Positions 8,611-20,800 of a DNA stretch of 64,000 bases are shown in pieces; position 1 is the first letter of the stretch; the number at the start of each line of letters is the position of its first letter. The position numbers were made by a program, and so were the translations under genes. Origin of the DNA: SAR324 cluster bacterium. Its GTDB lineage: Bacteria > SAR324 > NAC60-12. Where the stretch lies: positions 144,835 through 208,834 of the forward strand of contig JADFZZ010000001.1 in assembly GCA_015232315.1 (NCBI GenBank). The letters run 5' to 3'. The notes beneath the pieces are model-generated. The model did no database searches. It was not told the DNA's origin and was given only the letters and a program-made list of their open reading frames with translations.

Positions 8611-9720
8611 ATGCAAGCTCACTCAATTCATTTTCCCTTACCTGCGAAACCCGAAATCAGCGCACTCCTCCTGTCTCTGCTGTGCCTTGCCTGGTGGACT
8701 GTTGTATTCACAGCCGAAGTCCGGGGCATTGAATTTGTGAGTAGAGGGGGTGATTCCATCCTGGAATGGGGGATCGAAGTCGGACCAGGCCGGCCTGTTC
8801 CATCATGGACACGGGTGCATCTGAAAAATATTTCTCAGGAATTGATCCTTCTCTCTTCGTTTCAGGTGATTGCACTGGAAAATATCAGTCAGGACACCTC
8901 AGGGTTTTTGACGGCTGGAATCAAAATCAAGCCTGGTGAGTCCACAAATTTTCTCATTTTTCCTCAAATTCCTGAACGCCTGTTTCAATATGATTTTCAT
9001 TATGCCTATCTGCTGGGAACGGATACCACAGGGATCGACTCTGGAACCTATCATTCGTCACGAACATCCTATAATCCAAATGAAGCGTTATTGTCACAGG
9101 CCTCGGAGGAACGTGATTCAGCAGGAATTCGCAGACTCAGAAAGTCTATCATGACTCAGAAAAATCTGGTACTCAGTCGCTTTGAGGCATGCACTGAAGT
9201 ATTGCTTGAAGCACAGAAACCGCATTGTGCTTCCGATGAAGTTCTGGTTGAAAAACGCATGAATGAATGTGACTGCTTTCAGAAATACACCAATAGCTGG
9301 GTATGCCAGATTCGTTATATCGATCATTGCCAGTTGCGTGAGTTAGCCGATTTCAGGTTGGTTACAGGGGTTATCGTTGTGCCTTCATCGCAGATATCGA
9401 AACGTTCAGCCGCATGTAACTGGGCACAATGGCAGGCAAAAAAGAATCATTGTCTGTCTGCACAGGAAAAATTGCTGGACTCTCAGATCCAATCCTGCTT
9501 ATGTGACAGCAACCAAGGGGAAACTTATAAAAAGTGTTACCTACCTTACAGAAATAATTGTGTTTTCCAGACAACACTCAACGCTGTTTCCATACAGGGG
9601 TTATCTTCCCAGGTGATGTTGCAGGATTTTCAGGCGACTCCTGAAATTCCCGCGAATGAAACAGAAAACAGCCAGACATCTGAGAATCAGCAGGAGGAAC
9701 AAACTCCACCTGCCGAGTAA
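8611..9720 (+). CDS. Exported protein with duplicated six-cysteine module
   Basis: I recognise no family. The N-terminus has a hydrophobic signal or anchor (ISALLLSLLCLAWWTVVFTA). Residues about 40-150 look beta-rich. Two copies of a helical six-Cys module follow: C-x11-C-x13-CxC-x9-C-x7-C (9190-9330) and C-x11-C-x14-CxC-x10-C-x7-C (9415-9561). Such regular spacing implies paired disulfides in the periplasm or outside the cell. The tail is Glu/Gln/Pro-rich. The start is uncertain: ATG 8611 has AGGAG only two bases upstream, and TTG 8599 is in frame. The Cys-rich exported unknown at 9744 follows after 23 bases. Confidence 0.7.
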   Translation: MQAHSIHFPLPAKPEISALLLSLLCLAWWTVVFTAEVRGIEFVSRGGDSILEWGIEVGPGRPVPSWTRVHLKNISQELILLSSFQVIALENISQDTSGFLTAGIKIKPGESTNFLIFPQIPERLFQYDFHYAYLLGTDTTGIDSGTYHSSRTSYNPNEALLSQASEERDSAGIRRLRKSIMTQKNLVLSRFEACTEVLLEAQKPHCASDEVLVEKRMNECDCFQKYTNSWVCQIRYIDHCQLRELADFRLVTGVIVVPSSQISKRSAACNWAQWQAKKNHCLSAQEKLLDSQIQSCLCDSNQGETYKKCYLPYRNNCVFQTTLNAVSIQGLSSQVMLQDFQATPEIPANETENSQTSENQQEEQTPPAE

Positions 9721-9743
9721 CACTAAAAAACGGAGTGGCCTGA

Positions 9744-10562
9744 ATGAATAAAGTATTGAATATCAGGAATTTCATTGTCGTAATCGAGATCATCATTCTA
9801 ATGTCCATTTGGTGGTCTTATGCGGTGGTTGATGCCGCAGAGCCTGAAGATTGGTCAAAAATACAGAATTCCCGTGAAATTGTCGACTATCTGGATTTTC
9901 TGTTTCTATACCCTGACGGTGTGAATGCGCCGATAGCCAGGCAACGCATTGATGCCATACAACACAACAACATCGATATTGTGGAATCCAATACGGATCC
10001 CACAGAATGTCTTCTCTGCGGGGGCTGGGAAATTTCCGGGCATTCCAGCAGTTTCAGTCTCAATCCTGATGGAACAGCGGTGCTCCAGCAGGTTTTTGCC
10101 ACCAAAGATGTCACGTGTCTTCTCCGTTATCGTAACTGGGCTATCGAAGATGATGTTTTGGTATTTCGTCATGGTGAAGCATCCTGTCAGAACAGAAAAA
10201 AACACATTCTTGAGGATTTGAAGATATTCTTTCGCATGGAGAATCAAGATACCCTGACCCTGCGTGGAGAACAGGATGTGGTTTATAAACGCAATCCGGA
10301 TCTTGTGATTGAGGACCTGAAAATCACCGGCATTCCCCAATTGTGCATTTATGACCAATGCCTGCTGGCACGTGGCAGCACCTGCGAGCAACGTCAGGTT
10401 CTGTTTGAATGTGTGGAATACACTTATGAAAACACTACCTGTACCGATCAACTCGGCTCTGACTGGAAACCGCTGAAAACAGTAAGGCCCCTTCATTTTG
10501 ACTCCATGGACGACTGTCAACAGGCACGTGCCGGCATGTCTGAACGTTACGCTTCACAATGA
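9744..10562 (+). CDS. Exported Cys-containing protein, lipocalin-like middle
   Basis: A 272-residue protein with an N-terminal hydrophobic segment (FIVVIEIIILMSIWWSYAVV) that looks like a signal peptide cut near DAAEP. Residues about 35-65 contain a helical EIVDYLDFLFLYPDG stretch. The middle (GGWEISGHSSSFSLNPDGTAVL...) resembles a small lipocalin-like barrel with Gly-Trp at the start. The C-terminal part carries spaced cysteines (CIYDQC, TCEQRQVLFEC, CTDQ, DDC). GGAG lies nine bases before ATG. It sits between another Cys-rich exported protein and guaB. Function not known. Confidence 0.65.
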   Translation: MNKVLNIRNFIVVIEIIILMSIWWSYAVVDAAEPEDWSKIQNSREIVDYLDFLFLYPDGVNAPIARQRIDAIQHNNIDIVESNTDPTECLLCGGWEISGHSSSFSLNPDGTAVLQQVFATKDVTCLLRYRNWAIEDDVLVFRHGEASCQNRKKHILEDLKIFFRMENQDTLTLRGEQDVVYKRNPDLVIEDLKITGIPQLCIYDQCLLARGSTCEQRQVLFECVEYTYENTTCTDQLGSDWKPLKTVRPLHFDSMDDCQQARAGMSERYASQ

Positions 10563-10615
10563 TTTTGACCTTTCCTTTTATTTTGGTAGCCTGCCTGCTT
10601 TCCTTGTTCTGATGA

Positions 10616-12133
<1,518 letters not shown>

Positions 12134-12138
12134 ACAGG

Positions 12139-12159
12139 AGGAGGGAGTGAATCCCTCCT
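12139..12159 (+). terminator. Hairpin after guaB
   Basis: AGGAGGGA (12139-12146) pairs perfectly with TCCCTCCT (12152-12159) across a GTGAA loop, starting five bases after the stop codon. The T-run is poor. The loop and inner stem equal those after gltA. Confidence 0.55.
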
Positions 12160-12171
12160 GTCTGCCTACAT

Positions 12172-12369
12172 TCAGGACAGCAAGGTGGTGCAAACTTCGT
12201 CTTCGATAACCTCAGTCAGAGATTCCCTGAGCAAATTCACCACAATCACCTGCTCATAGCTGGTGGCGGACTGCTCCAGAATATCCAATCCTCTGGATAG
12301 TGTGATGTGTTCGTTGTTGACGGTTTGTTGAAGCTGTTCTGTGATTGAGTGAATAATTGTATCAAACAT
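12172..12369 (-). CDS. Small hypothetical protein
   Basis: A 65-residue, acidic, helical protein (FDTIIHSITEQLQQTVNN..., ending CTTLLS) with no signal peptide. A purine-rich GGGGGAAAG precedes the ATG. It lies between guaB and ribH and is transcribed leftward with ribH upstream of it, about 120 bases away. A competing 77-codon frame on the same strand (12246-12479) has no good start signal and poorer composition. Function unknown. Confidence 0.5.
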   Translation of the reverse strand: MFDTIIHSITEQLQQTVNNEHITLSRGLDILEQSATSYEQVIVVNLLRESLTEVIEDEVCTTLLS

Positions 12370-12491
12370 CTTTCCCCCTTTTTATTGAATGAATCAAATC
12401 TCTCCAGCAACCGGAATCCCCATTCCTGTTTTTTGGAAATTCTTTTCATGACACCCCTCAGGTATGTAATGAAAAGCATATTTTATACCAA

Positions 12492-12950
12492 CTAAATCTG
12501 TTTCAGTAAATTAACCATTTCAATAGCGGTGACAACTGCGTCACGCCCTTTGTTTCCTGCTTTAGTGCCAGCTCGTTCGATGGCCTGTTCAATGGTATCG
12601 GTGGTTAGAATTCCAAATGAAACCGGAATTCCTGTTTCGAGTGAAATAGAAGCAATACCTCCGGCCGCTCCGGAGCAGACATAATCAAAATGGGGTGTTG
12701 AGCCCCGGATCACCGCACCCAGACATACCACCGCATCATACTTTCCGCTTTGTGCCAGTTTTTTGGCGGCAAGTGGAATTTCAAACGCTCCGGGAACCTT
12801 GACCGTTACGACGTTATCACGATTTCCACCATGCCTCACAAAGGTATCCATCGCGCCCAGTAGCAGGCTCTCCGTGATAAATTCATTGAATCGCGCGATC
12901 ACAATCGCCAATTTCATTTCTGTAGCAATCAACTGTCCTTCTATTTGCAT
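12492..12950 (-). CDS. ribH: 6,7-dimethyl-8-ribityllumazine synthase
   Basis: The penultimate riboflavin enzyme, which builds icosahedral or pentameric shells and condenses dihydroxybutanone phosphate with the ribitylaminouracil. Motifs are [12 protein letters not shown] at the substrate pocket, [24 protein letters not shown] with the catalytic His, [23 protein letters not shown] with the phosphate loop, and the C-terminal AIEMVNLL. I place the start at the ATG at 12950, where AGGAAC precedes it. The reading frame is open for 24 further codons upstream without family resemblance. The 152-residue length is normal. No other rib genes are nearby and I see no FMN riboswitch. Confidence 0.94.
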   Translation of the reverse strand: MQIEGQLIATEMKLAIVIARFNEFITESLLLGAMDTFVRHGGNRDNVVTVKVPGAFEIPLAAKKLAQSGKYDAVVCLGAVIRGSTPHFDYVCSGAAGGIASISLETGIPVSFGILTTDTIEQAIERAGTKAGNKGRDAVVTAIEMVNLLKQI

Positions 12951-13379
12951 GTTCCTCGTTTGATGAATGGATATTAACTCGACACAGAGTTGAGACTTTT
13001 CAAAAAAACGATGAACAATCAAGTATTCTTTTAAAATATTGTTTTAAAAGCAACTAAACCAAACCTAAGCAGAAATGTGTAGTTTGGTGGAATTTTCTGG
13101 ATTCCGAGTCTTTGCCCGGACACTGTGGAGTTATTGTCATGCCGGACTTGATCCGGCATCCAGAAGCGCCAAAACGAACGTTTTCTGTCTGGGATTGGTT
13201 TATTTAGCTCCAGTCTCACTGCCTTCCCATGATTTAAAAATGATGGGAAGTGAATGGCAAGGTCAAGAGTATGGTAATGGGCCTGGTTATATTGGCCTGA
13301 ATTTGAACTTGTTTTGACGGATAAAACATGAAAATTATGCACCCATTCCCCTGATATAAATTCTATTCGTGAGACTGAC
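12951..13379. other. Gene-poor interval between ribH and nuclease gene
   Basis: No confident gene. It holds the divergent promoters of ribH and the nuclease gene, a dispersed repeat at 13146-13173, and a rightward open stretch ending in GYIGLNLNLF at 13317. That tail resembles the last strand of an outer membrane barrel but has no matching upstream domain, so it may be a gene remnant or chance. Confidence 0.4.
13146..13173. repeat. Dispersed intergenic repeat, GCCGGA...TCCGGC type
   Basis: GTCATGCCGGA and TCCGGCATCCAG surround CTTGA. This is the widespread proteobacterial dispersed sequence whose translated frame reads CHAGLDPAS. Related copies in the window lie at 36851-36915 and 43669-43744. 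Confidence 0.6.
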
Positions 13380-14357
13380 ATGAAACGTTTGATCAATCCC
13401 TTGATTGACTGTGTGTTCAAAGCCATTCTGGGAGACCCCGATCACAAGGAAGTTCTTCAGCATTTCCTCAACAGCATTCTCAAACCTGTCATCCCTATCA
13501 CTTATGTGGAAATTCAAAATCCCTACAATGCCAAAGAATTTGTTGCTGACAAACTCACCATCGTTGATGTCAAGGCTCGAGACGAACATGGTCGTTTGTA
13601 CCAGATCGAGGTGCAGTTAACGCTGGATCGATGCCTGGGAGAACGGATGATGTATAATTGGAGTGTTCTGTACAAAAAACAGATTGAGGAAGGTGACGAC
13701 TATTCAGCACTTCATCCTGTGATTGCCATCTGGTTGCTGGACGGAACGATGTTTCCTGAATCTCCCGTTGTACATCATCATTTTCAAGTGTATGATTCAA
13801 ATCATGAGGTTTCACTGACAGATCAATGTTCCATCCATGTGCTGGAACTGCCCAAATGGAAGAAACCTGAAAATCATCAATTGAATCCGGAAGATTCCTG
13901 GCTGTATTTTTTTGAAGAAGCCAAACACTGGCAGGAACTGCCAGAAGAACTGAAACCCATTGAATCCTTGAGGGAAGCCATGAATGTACTGAAACGTTTC
14001 TCTGAAAAAGATGCCGATTACTGGTTGTATGAGGCGCGTCTGGAAGGCATGCGTCTGCAACGATTCCGTGAAAAGGAAATGCTTCGTATTGAACAGGAAA
14101 AAAGCAAAATAGAACAGGAAAAATTCCAAGTGGAACAGGAAAAAAGCAAAATAGAACAGGAAAAATTCCAAGTGGAACAGGAAAAAGCCAAAATAGAACA
14201 GGATTTAAAACAAGCACTGCTTTTAGTGGAGAAAACTCAGAGACTGGCCGAGCAGGATAAGCAAAAAACGGAACAGGAGTTATTATTGACCCGTCAACGG
14301 GAAGAAAAACTCGTGGAACAGCTCAAACAGGCAGGACTCGATCCCGACAAGGAATGA
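13380..14357 (+). CDS. Rpn-like PD-(D/E)XK nuclease with coiled-coil repeats
   Basis: Belongs to the Rpn/PDDEXK_2 family (PF12784), often labelled transposase, whose studied members are recombination-promoting nucleases. The start is typical (KRLINPLIDCVFKAILGDPDHKEVLQHFL, shown here only in part by its key DCVFK). The active-site Asp is in IVDVKARD and the E-x-Q in YQIEVQLTL. A conserved block YNWSVLYKKQIEEGDDY follows. The C-terminal 90 residues are a coiled coil. It contains two exact 42-bp units (14091-14132, 14133-14174) plus a partial third, encoding EQEKSKIEQEKFQV. Such perfect repetition indicates recent slippage. It is 325 residues long and stands alone. Confidence 0.85.
   Translation: MKRLINPLIDCVFKAILGDPDHKEVLQHFLNSILKPVIPITYVEIQNPYNAKEFVADKLTIVDVKARDEHGRLYQIEVQLTLDRCLGERMMYNWSVLYKKQIEEGDDYSALHPVIAIWLLDGTMFPESPVVHHHFQVYDSNHEVSLTDQCSIHVLELPKWKKPENHQLNPEDSWLYFFEEAKHWQELPEELKPIESLREAMNVLKRFSEKDADYWLYEARLEGMRLQRFREKEMLRIEQEKSKIEQEKFQVEQEKSKIEQEKFQVEQEKAKIEQDLKQALLLVEKTQRLAEQDKQKTEQELLLTRQREEKLVEQLKQAGLDPDKE
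14091..14205 (+). repeat. Tandem 42-bp coding repeat in nuclease tail
   Basis: Two identical 42-bp units and a diverged partial third lie in frame. Each encodes 14 residues, or two heptads, of a Lys/Glu-rich coiled coil. Confidence 0.9.
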
Positions 14358-14439
14358 TCGGCACGTTTCATTTTCCAGCTTACTGTTTCTCATCTCGACC
14401 AATGGAAGAGATCGTCGCTCGGCATCTCAAGATCCGTTG

Positions 14440-16161
14440 TCATGAATCTTTCTGCAATTTGGCCCAGGTATCACGCAACGTGACGGCACGATTGAAGACA
14501 GGTTTTTGCGGTGTAGAATCCTTGTCCGGACAGAAATAACCAAGACGTTCAAACTGATACCGGTTATTCACGCTGGTTTGTTCCAGAGACGGTTCCAATT
14601 TGCAGTTTCCCAGGATTTCAATGGAATCAGGATTCAGGTGTGTCTTGTAATCCACATCCTTGTCACCATCAGGAATTTCCACATTGAACAATCTGTCATA
14701 CAACCGAACTTCCGCAGTCAGCGCTTTCGATGCCTCAACCCAGTGAATGATGCCTTTGATTTTTCGGCCATCGCTGGTGGGTTTTCCTCCAAGCGTTTCC
14801 GGATAATACACACAGCGCAGTTCCTGAATTTCTCCAGTATTCGGATCTTTGAGCACTTCATCACAGCGGATCACATAGGCAAATCGCAATCGGACTTCCT
14901 GGCCGGGACCCAGTCGAAAGAAATTTTCAGGAGGATTTTCCATAAAATCATCCCGGTCAATAAACAGTTCACGACCAAAATAAATCGTTCGTGTTCCCAT
15001 TTCCTGAATTTTGGGATGGTTATGAACCTGCAACGCTTCAGTCTGGTTTTCAGCATAGTTGGTAATCACCACTTTCAGCGGACGCAGCACAGCAAAAGCA
15101 CGTTGGGCGCGGGCATCCAGATCTTCCCGCAGACAATCTTCAAGAAGGGTCATGTCGGTGTAACTTTCGCTTTTTGAAATACCAAGTCGTTCCACAAACA
15201 AACGCATGGATTCCGGTGTGTAGCCCCGGCGTCGCAGGCCGCAGATCGTCGGCATGCGTGGATCATCCCAGCCTGCAACATAGCATTGTGTGACCAGTTC
15301 ATTGAGTTTGCGCTTACTGGTCACCGTATATTTCAGAAATAGCCTAGAAAACTCAATCTGTTGCGGATGACACGGAACCGGAAGTTGATCCAGACACCAG
15401 TCATAGAGTGGACGGTGGTCCTCAAATTCCAGAGTACATAGAGAATGAGTGATGCCTTCCAGAGCGTCAGAAATGCAATGGGTGTAGTCATACATCGGAT
15501 AAATGCACCACTTGTCTGTTTTGGGATGCACCATGTGCTTGATGCGATAAATCGCGGGGTCACGCATGTTGATGTTGGGAGATGACATATCAATTTTAGC
15601 CCGCAGAACCTTGGCACCATCAGGAAATTCGCCCTTACGCATCCTCTCAAACAATTCCAGATTTTCTTCCACGGAGCGGGTGCGGTACGGACTGTCTTTT
15701 CCCGGCTCCTGAAGGGTGCCCCGATATTCCCGGAGTTCGTCCTGATTCAGATCACAGACATACGCTTTGCCGTCACGAATCAGTTGCACTGCGTATTCAT
15801 AGAGCTTGTCGAAATAGTCCGAGGCGTGGAACAATCGATCTTCCCAGTCAAATCCCAGCCATTTCACATCTTCCATGATGGCTTCCATGTATTCAATGTC
15901 TTCTTTGGCCGGGTTGGTGTCATCAAACCTCAGATTGCATAATCCCTGATAATCCTTGGCAGTGCCAAAATTCAGACAAATGGATTTGGCATGACCAATG
16001 TGCAGATAGCCATTGGGTTCTGGCGGAAAACGGGTGTGAACCGTGGTGTGTTTGCCGGAATTCAGATCCTGATCAATGATATTCCTGATAAAATTTCTGG
16101 GACTCTCAGGCGAGGAAGTTGCTGGTGTGAATGTTTTGGTATTTTTGTTTTTTGCGCTCAT
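14440..16161 (-). CDS. glnS: Glutaminyl-tRNA synthetase
   Basis: Charges tRNA-Gln directly, so this organism need not rely on the GatCAB amidotransferase route for glutamine codons. It is a class I synthetase of 573 residues. The HIGH motif is in [21 protein letters not shown] (key HIGH) and the KMSKS counterpart reads [11 protein letters not shown], where most family members have [17 protein letters not shown] and [14 protein letters not shown] are characteristic GlnRS blocks, and the C-terminal two-barrel anticodon domain is present ([17 protein letters not shown]). The start lacks a strong ribosome site. It is transcribed leftward and alone. Confidence 0.96.
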   Translation of the reverse strand: MSAKNKNTKTFTPATSSPESPRNFIRNIIDQDLNSGKHTTVHTRFPPEPNGYLHIGHAKSICLNFGTAKDYQGLCNLRFDDTNPAKEDIEYMEAIMEDVKWLGFDWEDRLFHASDYFDKLYEYAVQLIRDGKAYVCDLNQDELREYRGTLQEPGKDSPYRTRSVEENLELFERMRKGEFPDGAKVLRAKIDMSSPNINMRDPAIYRIKHMVHPKTDKWCIYPMYDYTHCISDALEGITHSLCTLEFEDHRPLYDWCLDQLPVPCHPQQIEFSRLFLKYTVTSKRKLNELVTQCYVAGWDDPRMPTICGLRRRGYTPESMRLFVERLGISKSESYTDMTLLEDCLREDLDARAQRAFAVLRPLKVVITNYAENQTEALQVHNHPKIQEMGTRTIYFGRELFIDRDDFMENPPENFFRLGPGQEVRLRFAYVIRCDEVLKDPNTGEIQELRCVYYPETLGGKPTSDGRKIKGIIHWVEASKALTAEVRLYDRLFNVEIPDGDKDVDYKTHLNPDSIEILGNCKLEPSLEQTSVNNRYQFERLGYFCPDKDSTPQKPVFNRAVTLRDTWAKLQKDS

Positions 16162-16374
16162 GCAATATCAATGGATAGAGGTTTGATCAATTAATGCGAA
16201 TCAGGATTAAAATGTGCCTTCATCGCTGATTTTTAAACGAAATCCAGCGGTTGAAGCAATGTTTGGGATGCCTGAGGACAGGTGTTTTTGAATTTGTTCA
16301 ATATATGTTATTGTTGGCATTTTTACTGTTTAGATGATGTTGCGATCAAAAATAGGTGGAACTTCTTGACGTGG

Positions 16375-16629
16375 TTACAGGAGTTTGACCAAGGCTGCGA
16401 TGATTCCAGTTTGCGCAAGCAGGAGTGTTATAATCCATTTTATGAGGTCAAGTTTCGCCTGATTGATTTCATGACGAAGTTCATCTTTTGTCGCAAGGTT
16501 TTCGCTGATAGATTCAAATGATTTTTCTTGGGTTTCTTTCACCAATTCTGTGACAATTTCAGCCTGATCTTTAGTGAATCCCGCTTTTTCAAGGCGGTTG
16601 TAAAATTGGAGTGTGTCGAAAACCAGCAT
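16375..16629 (-). CDS. DUF1640-like small coiled-coil membrane protein
   Basis: The 84-residue sequence has the DUF1640 (CCDC90/MCUR1-like) layout. It has an N-terminal amphipathic part (DTLQFYNRLEKAGFTKDQAEIV) and a coiled coil with the common ATKDELRHEI element. It ends in a single C-terminal membrane helix (IKWIITLLLAQTGIIAALVKLL). It probably sits in the inner membrane with its coiled coil in the cytosol; the bacterial role is not established. It lies downstream of glnS's promoter side on the same strand. Several copies per genome are common in bacteria with many repeat-bearing nuclease genes. Confidence 0.7.
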   Translation of the reverse strand: MLVFDTLQFYNRLEKAGFTKDQAEIVTELVKETQEKSFESISENLATKDELRHEINQAKLDLIKWIITLLLAQTGIIAALVKLL

Positions 16630-16749
16630 GGGCGCCCTTTAATTTATTATTTTTGTGCTATTCTTAATCAGGATTCGCATGGGTATCAGTAATGGTGGAC
16701 TTTGAAGATTTTCTCATAAACCACTGAGATTATTGATCTCACGGTGTGT

Positions 16750-16825
16750 CATTTCGACCGAAAGGAAAAACTTAACTCTTTGATATCACGAAAGATCTCT
16801 CACATTCGAGATGACACCTCGAAAT
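16750..16825. repeat. Imperfect inverted repeat, probable dispersed element
   Basis: TGTCATTTCGA near 16750 and TCGAGATGACACCTCGAAATG near 16802-16822 form inverted arms around an AT-rich centre. The layout resembles dispersed non-coding repeats. No coding function is apparent. Confidence 0.35.
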
Positions 16826-16839
16826 GTTCAAAATCCAGA

Positions 16840-17670
16840 TTAATGGTAATATTTATTATAAAGTTTTGTGGTAACACCACTTTTTTCCAGTTCCTTCAAG
16901 GCCTTTTCCAGTTTTCCCGCGACACTGTCCGGCGTGACAATGATGGGGACGTTCTTTATATCCAGTGGTTTGAATTTGTTATAGCCAGAGTTGGGGGCCT
17001 GGCCAAAGTGTTTGGATTTCATGGAAAAAGCGAGATATAGCGGTTCATTGCCGCCACAGCAGTCTGGATGAATCTGGATATCAGTGATTTTATTCTTTTT
17101 CAGGTAATATTCCACGGAGGATCTATTGTAGATATAAAAATGCCCTTTTTTTCCGCGAATCAGGTCAATGGCTTTATCCAGCGACATTTCCGGAATTCTG
17201 CTTTGGTAGACGCCCCCGATTCCTTCAAGATGGTTCGCTCCACCCAGATCCATGAGCATGGTTTTGCCTTTCAGTTGGTTGAGATCGGTTACTTCAGGGA
17301 GATCCATCAGTGATATTCCTACATTGCCTCCTGGAAGTCCATTGATGATGTAATAGACATTTTCACTTCGTTCTTCCGTAAAATTGAATCCGGGATAAAA
17401 ATCAATTTCTCCTGTTTCAAGATTATACTCGATACTTCTTTTGGTTTTTCGCACCACTTCCAGGGTGCATCCAATTTTTTCCGCGGCGATCTTGTATAAA
17501 TCATAGTACAGACCGGAATTATCCGGCGCCTCGGCGATCAACGGCACATTTTCGTTTGTGCGATAGCCCATTTTCAGAACACAGGCAGCATCCGCAGTCT
17601 CAACCATGACCGCAAGCGCAAGCATGATGGTGAGCGTGAGTTTCATTGTTGTTAGCATGGAATTACGCAT
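16840..17670 (-). CDS. Periplasmic solute-binding protein (SBP_bac_3-like)
   Basis: A 276-residue exported protein related to extracellular solute-binding family 3 (amino-acid-binding type). The signal peptide runs to about residue 28 (LTLTIMLALAVMVETADA, then ACVLKMGYR). Two-lobed features are present: YYDLYKIAAEKIGCTLEVV, LETGEIDFYPGFNFTEERSE and LKGKTMLMDLGGANHLEG. The start is supported by GGAGG six bases before ATG. No permease accompanies it. In this setting, just downstream of a histidine kinase-cyclase on the same strand (142 bases away), it may be a sensory ligand-binding protein and not part of a transporter; that is inference. Confidence 0.75.
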   Translation of the reverse strand: MRNSMLTTMKLTLTIMLALAVMVETADAACVLKMGYRTNENVPLIAEAPDNSGLYYDLYKIAAEKIGCTLEVVRKTKRSIEYNLETGEIDFYPGFNFTEERSENVYYIINGLPGGNVGISLMDLPEVTDLNQLKGKTMLMDLGGANHLEGIGGVYQSRIPEMSLDKAIDLIRGKKGHFYIYNRSSVEYYLKKNKITDIQIHPDCCGGNEPLYLAFSMKSKHFGQAPNSGYNKFKPLDIKNVPIIVTPDSVAGKLEKALKELEKSGVTTKLYNKYYH

Positions 17671-17812
17671 AAGTTCCCTCCGTTGTCGGGATACATTGTC
17701 AGGATTTGGCCGACATTGACCATCCCCGCTCGACAGATCCCCTCAAGAATTTCAATAGTTTTACATTATTTGTGTTCTACTGATCCCATCTGTAAAATAC
17801 AAACTGAAAAAA

Positions 17813-20800
17813 TTATCTGTCTACAAGATCCGTAGTCCTGCTCAAGGCCTGTTCACAACGCTGAACATACACCTGTGCCACCGGGTCCTGTGGAAAAACT
17901 TCCTGGCAACTTTTGAAACGCTTCAACGCGTCCTCATAGCGTTGCGACTGATATAAATGCCATCCTTCTTCAAAAAATCCTCTGGTGGCATGTTTCAGTT
18001 CCTGAATTTCCGGAAGATCGGCGTTGAACACTTCATACACCGTGACCATCTGTTCCTTGCCTTTGGCTTTGACCCGATCCACAAAACGTGTCGCGTATCG
18101 ACCGGGATCGGACAATCGGGAGCGTGTCTGTTCACTGATCAGCAAGGGCACCTGATACATTTTGGTCATTCCTTCAATGCGTGACGCCAGATTGACAGCG
18201 TCACTGATCACTGTTCCTTCCATGCGTCCCTGTTCACCAATGGTTCCCAGCATGAGTTCCCCGGTGTTCAAACCAATGCCCACACGAATTGGAACTTCAC
18301 CACTACGTTTTCTTTGGGCATTGTAAAGTTCCAGAGCTTTCAGCATCCCGATAGCCGCGTCCAGCGCGTTATCGGCGCTTTGATCAAACAGGGCCATGAT
18401 GGCATCGCCAATGTATTTATCGATGAATCCGTGGTGTTCACGAACCACCGGACCAAGCTGATTGAGGAAGGAATTCAGAAACTTGAAATTTTGCTCCGGT
18501 GTCATCTTTTCTGAAATGCTGGTGAACGAACGGATATCGGAAAACAGGATGGTCATGTCACGTTTGACCTGATCGCCCAGATGGATATTGAGAATGCTGT
18601 CCTTGCCAAGCAGATCCAGAAATTCGCGCGGCACAAACCGGGTGTAGGCGTTGGCCATTTGCGAAACTTCAAGATGCATGGAAATCCGTGACAGCAATTC
18701 CTGCTTGAAAAAAGGTTTGGTGAGATAGTCATTGGCGCCGGAATTGAACCCTTCGGTCAAATCATTCACCCGATTTTTGGCCGTGAGCAAAATCACTGGC
18801 AACGTGCTGGCGGGAAATTGCTCACGAAGCTGTCGGCAGACTTCATAGCCTGTCATTTTCGGCATCATCACATCCAGCAGAATCAGGTCCGGTTTCAGTC
18901 CATTGGCTATGAGATCCAGCGCTTCCCTGCCATTGCTCGCTTGTGTGACCGCATAGTGATAGAGCGACAGATAATTCACCAGCACCTGCAAATTCACCGG
19001 CTCATCATCCACAATCAGAATGTTGAAGGTCGCGTCTGGTTGAACCGATCTGATCACGTCCAGGGCGGCGTCCGGGCTTTCCTGTATGCCATAAATCGAG
19101 GATGTCAGCGGCGATGACGCGGTTTCCGCGGATTCTTTACTGACAGGAATGGTGAAACAAAAAGTAGATCCGTGATTCAGTTCCGATGTCAGCCCTATGG
19201 TTCCACCATGTAGATCCACCAGTTGCCGGGTGATCGCCAGTCCGAGTCCGGTGCCTCCATATTGCCGTGACGTGGAAGCGTCCACCTGATCAAACGCGGC
19301 AAAGACCTGTTCAAATTTGTCTTCAGGAATCCCAATACCGGTATCATTCACTGAAATTTCTGCCAGCTTGTCACGCACCATGGCGGTCACACTGATTTCA
19401 CCCTTGTCGGTGAATTTGATGGCATTGCCCACCAGATTATACAAAATCTGCTGAAGACGGTTTTCATCACCCGCCACATCCGGAAAATCGTCAGGAATCA
19501 GATTATTCAGTTTCAGTGATTTCTGCAGGGCCAGAGGTTCCATGATTTTCAGGATGATGTCCGCAATCTGACGCATGTTGACCGGTTTGATCTGCAACAC
19601 AATGTCCTTATTTTTCAGTTTGGAAAAATCGAGGATGTCATTCACCAGATGCGCCAGTCGTTTTCCACTCAATACCACCAGCACCAGATTGTTTTTCTGA
19701 ACGGCTGTCATTTCTCCGGTTGCGCCATCCAGCATGGATTCCACAATGCCGATGATGCCATTGAGCGGCGTCCGCAATTCATGGGAGGTGTTGGCCAGAA
19801 ACTCATCTTTCATCTGATCCATGGTTCGGAGTTCTCTGTTTTTAATTTCCAGATCCTGGGAATACTGAAACAACTGTGCCCGAATATCGGAAAAATGCTG
19901 TTCCACCAGCCAGATCAGGGACAAAATGAGCACAAGCAGGCCTTCAGTGGTCCAGAATGACAGCCATGGAACCAACCCCAACGCAACCAGCATATCATTG
20001 ATCCCTGCCAGGCCGAAGATACCGGAACCCAGCGAAAAGATCCGGCCTTTCAGCGATTGGCTGTGATGATAACGGGTGTGATACACCATCATGATCAAAA
20101 TATTGAGAATCATGAACACATACAGAAAATTCATGGTGTGAGAGGGTTCCGCGAGACCCGTGATGTTGAGCAAAAATCCCAGCAGACCCACAACCAGAAA
20201 TGACTGCCATTGACGCCGGATGATCCATTTGTTTTCTCCTCCGAACAATTGCTCATAAGCAGAAAACAAACCGACCGGCATGAGATAGAAGGAAAAAACC
20301 GAAGCCTGGGACATTACCCTGGCAATGGATGGATAAAGACCCGTAATCACGCATAAACTGAGTTCAAAAATACCCATGGACAGGCAGAATACGCCAAAGG
20401 CCAGAAAAATAACATTCTTCCGGTTCAGGAGGTATAACATGAACTGAAACAGCCCCAGAATGACCATCAGGCTTCCCACAAACAATTTGGGCGCGCCGAA
20501 TCGGAGAACTTCAAGGAACAGGTCCATCTGTTCACCCAGATACACCGGAGAAAACCGGAACATATTATTTCCAGCGGCCGGGATACGGATCAGCAACCAT
20601 TTTCCCGAAAAATCAGGAGACAGGCCAAACAGACTGACACCGACCATTTTGCCGTTTCCCTGACAGAAATGCGCCACGCAAGTCCCAACCAACTCATCAT
20701 TGACATGAATGCTGTAGGCATAATTGATGTGAAAATGATAAATTCCCGGCTGAACCCATTTGTTTTCAGGCAGGCGGGTTCGAAACCAGGTATCGGTGTC

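Noticed and set aside
12246..12479. 77-codon minus-strand frame near ribH
   Set aside because: Overlaps the better-supported 65-residue frame and has weaker start signal.
13075..13317. Rightward 80-codon frame ending GYIGLNLNLF
   Set aside because: It crosses a dispersed intergenic repeat and has no signal peptide or barrel body; a remnant at most.
13031..13426. 131-codon minus-strand frame
   Set aside because: Its sequence (FWMPDQVRHDN) is the translated dispersed repeat, a common false gene.
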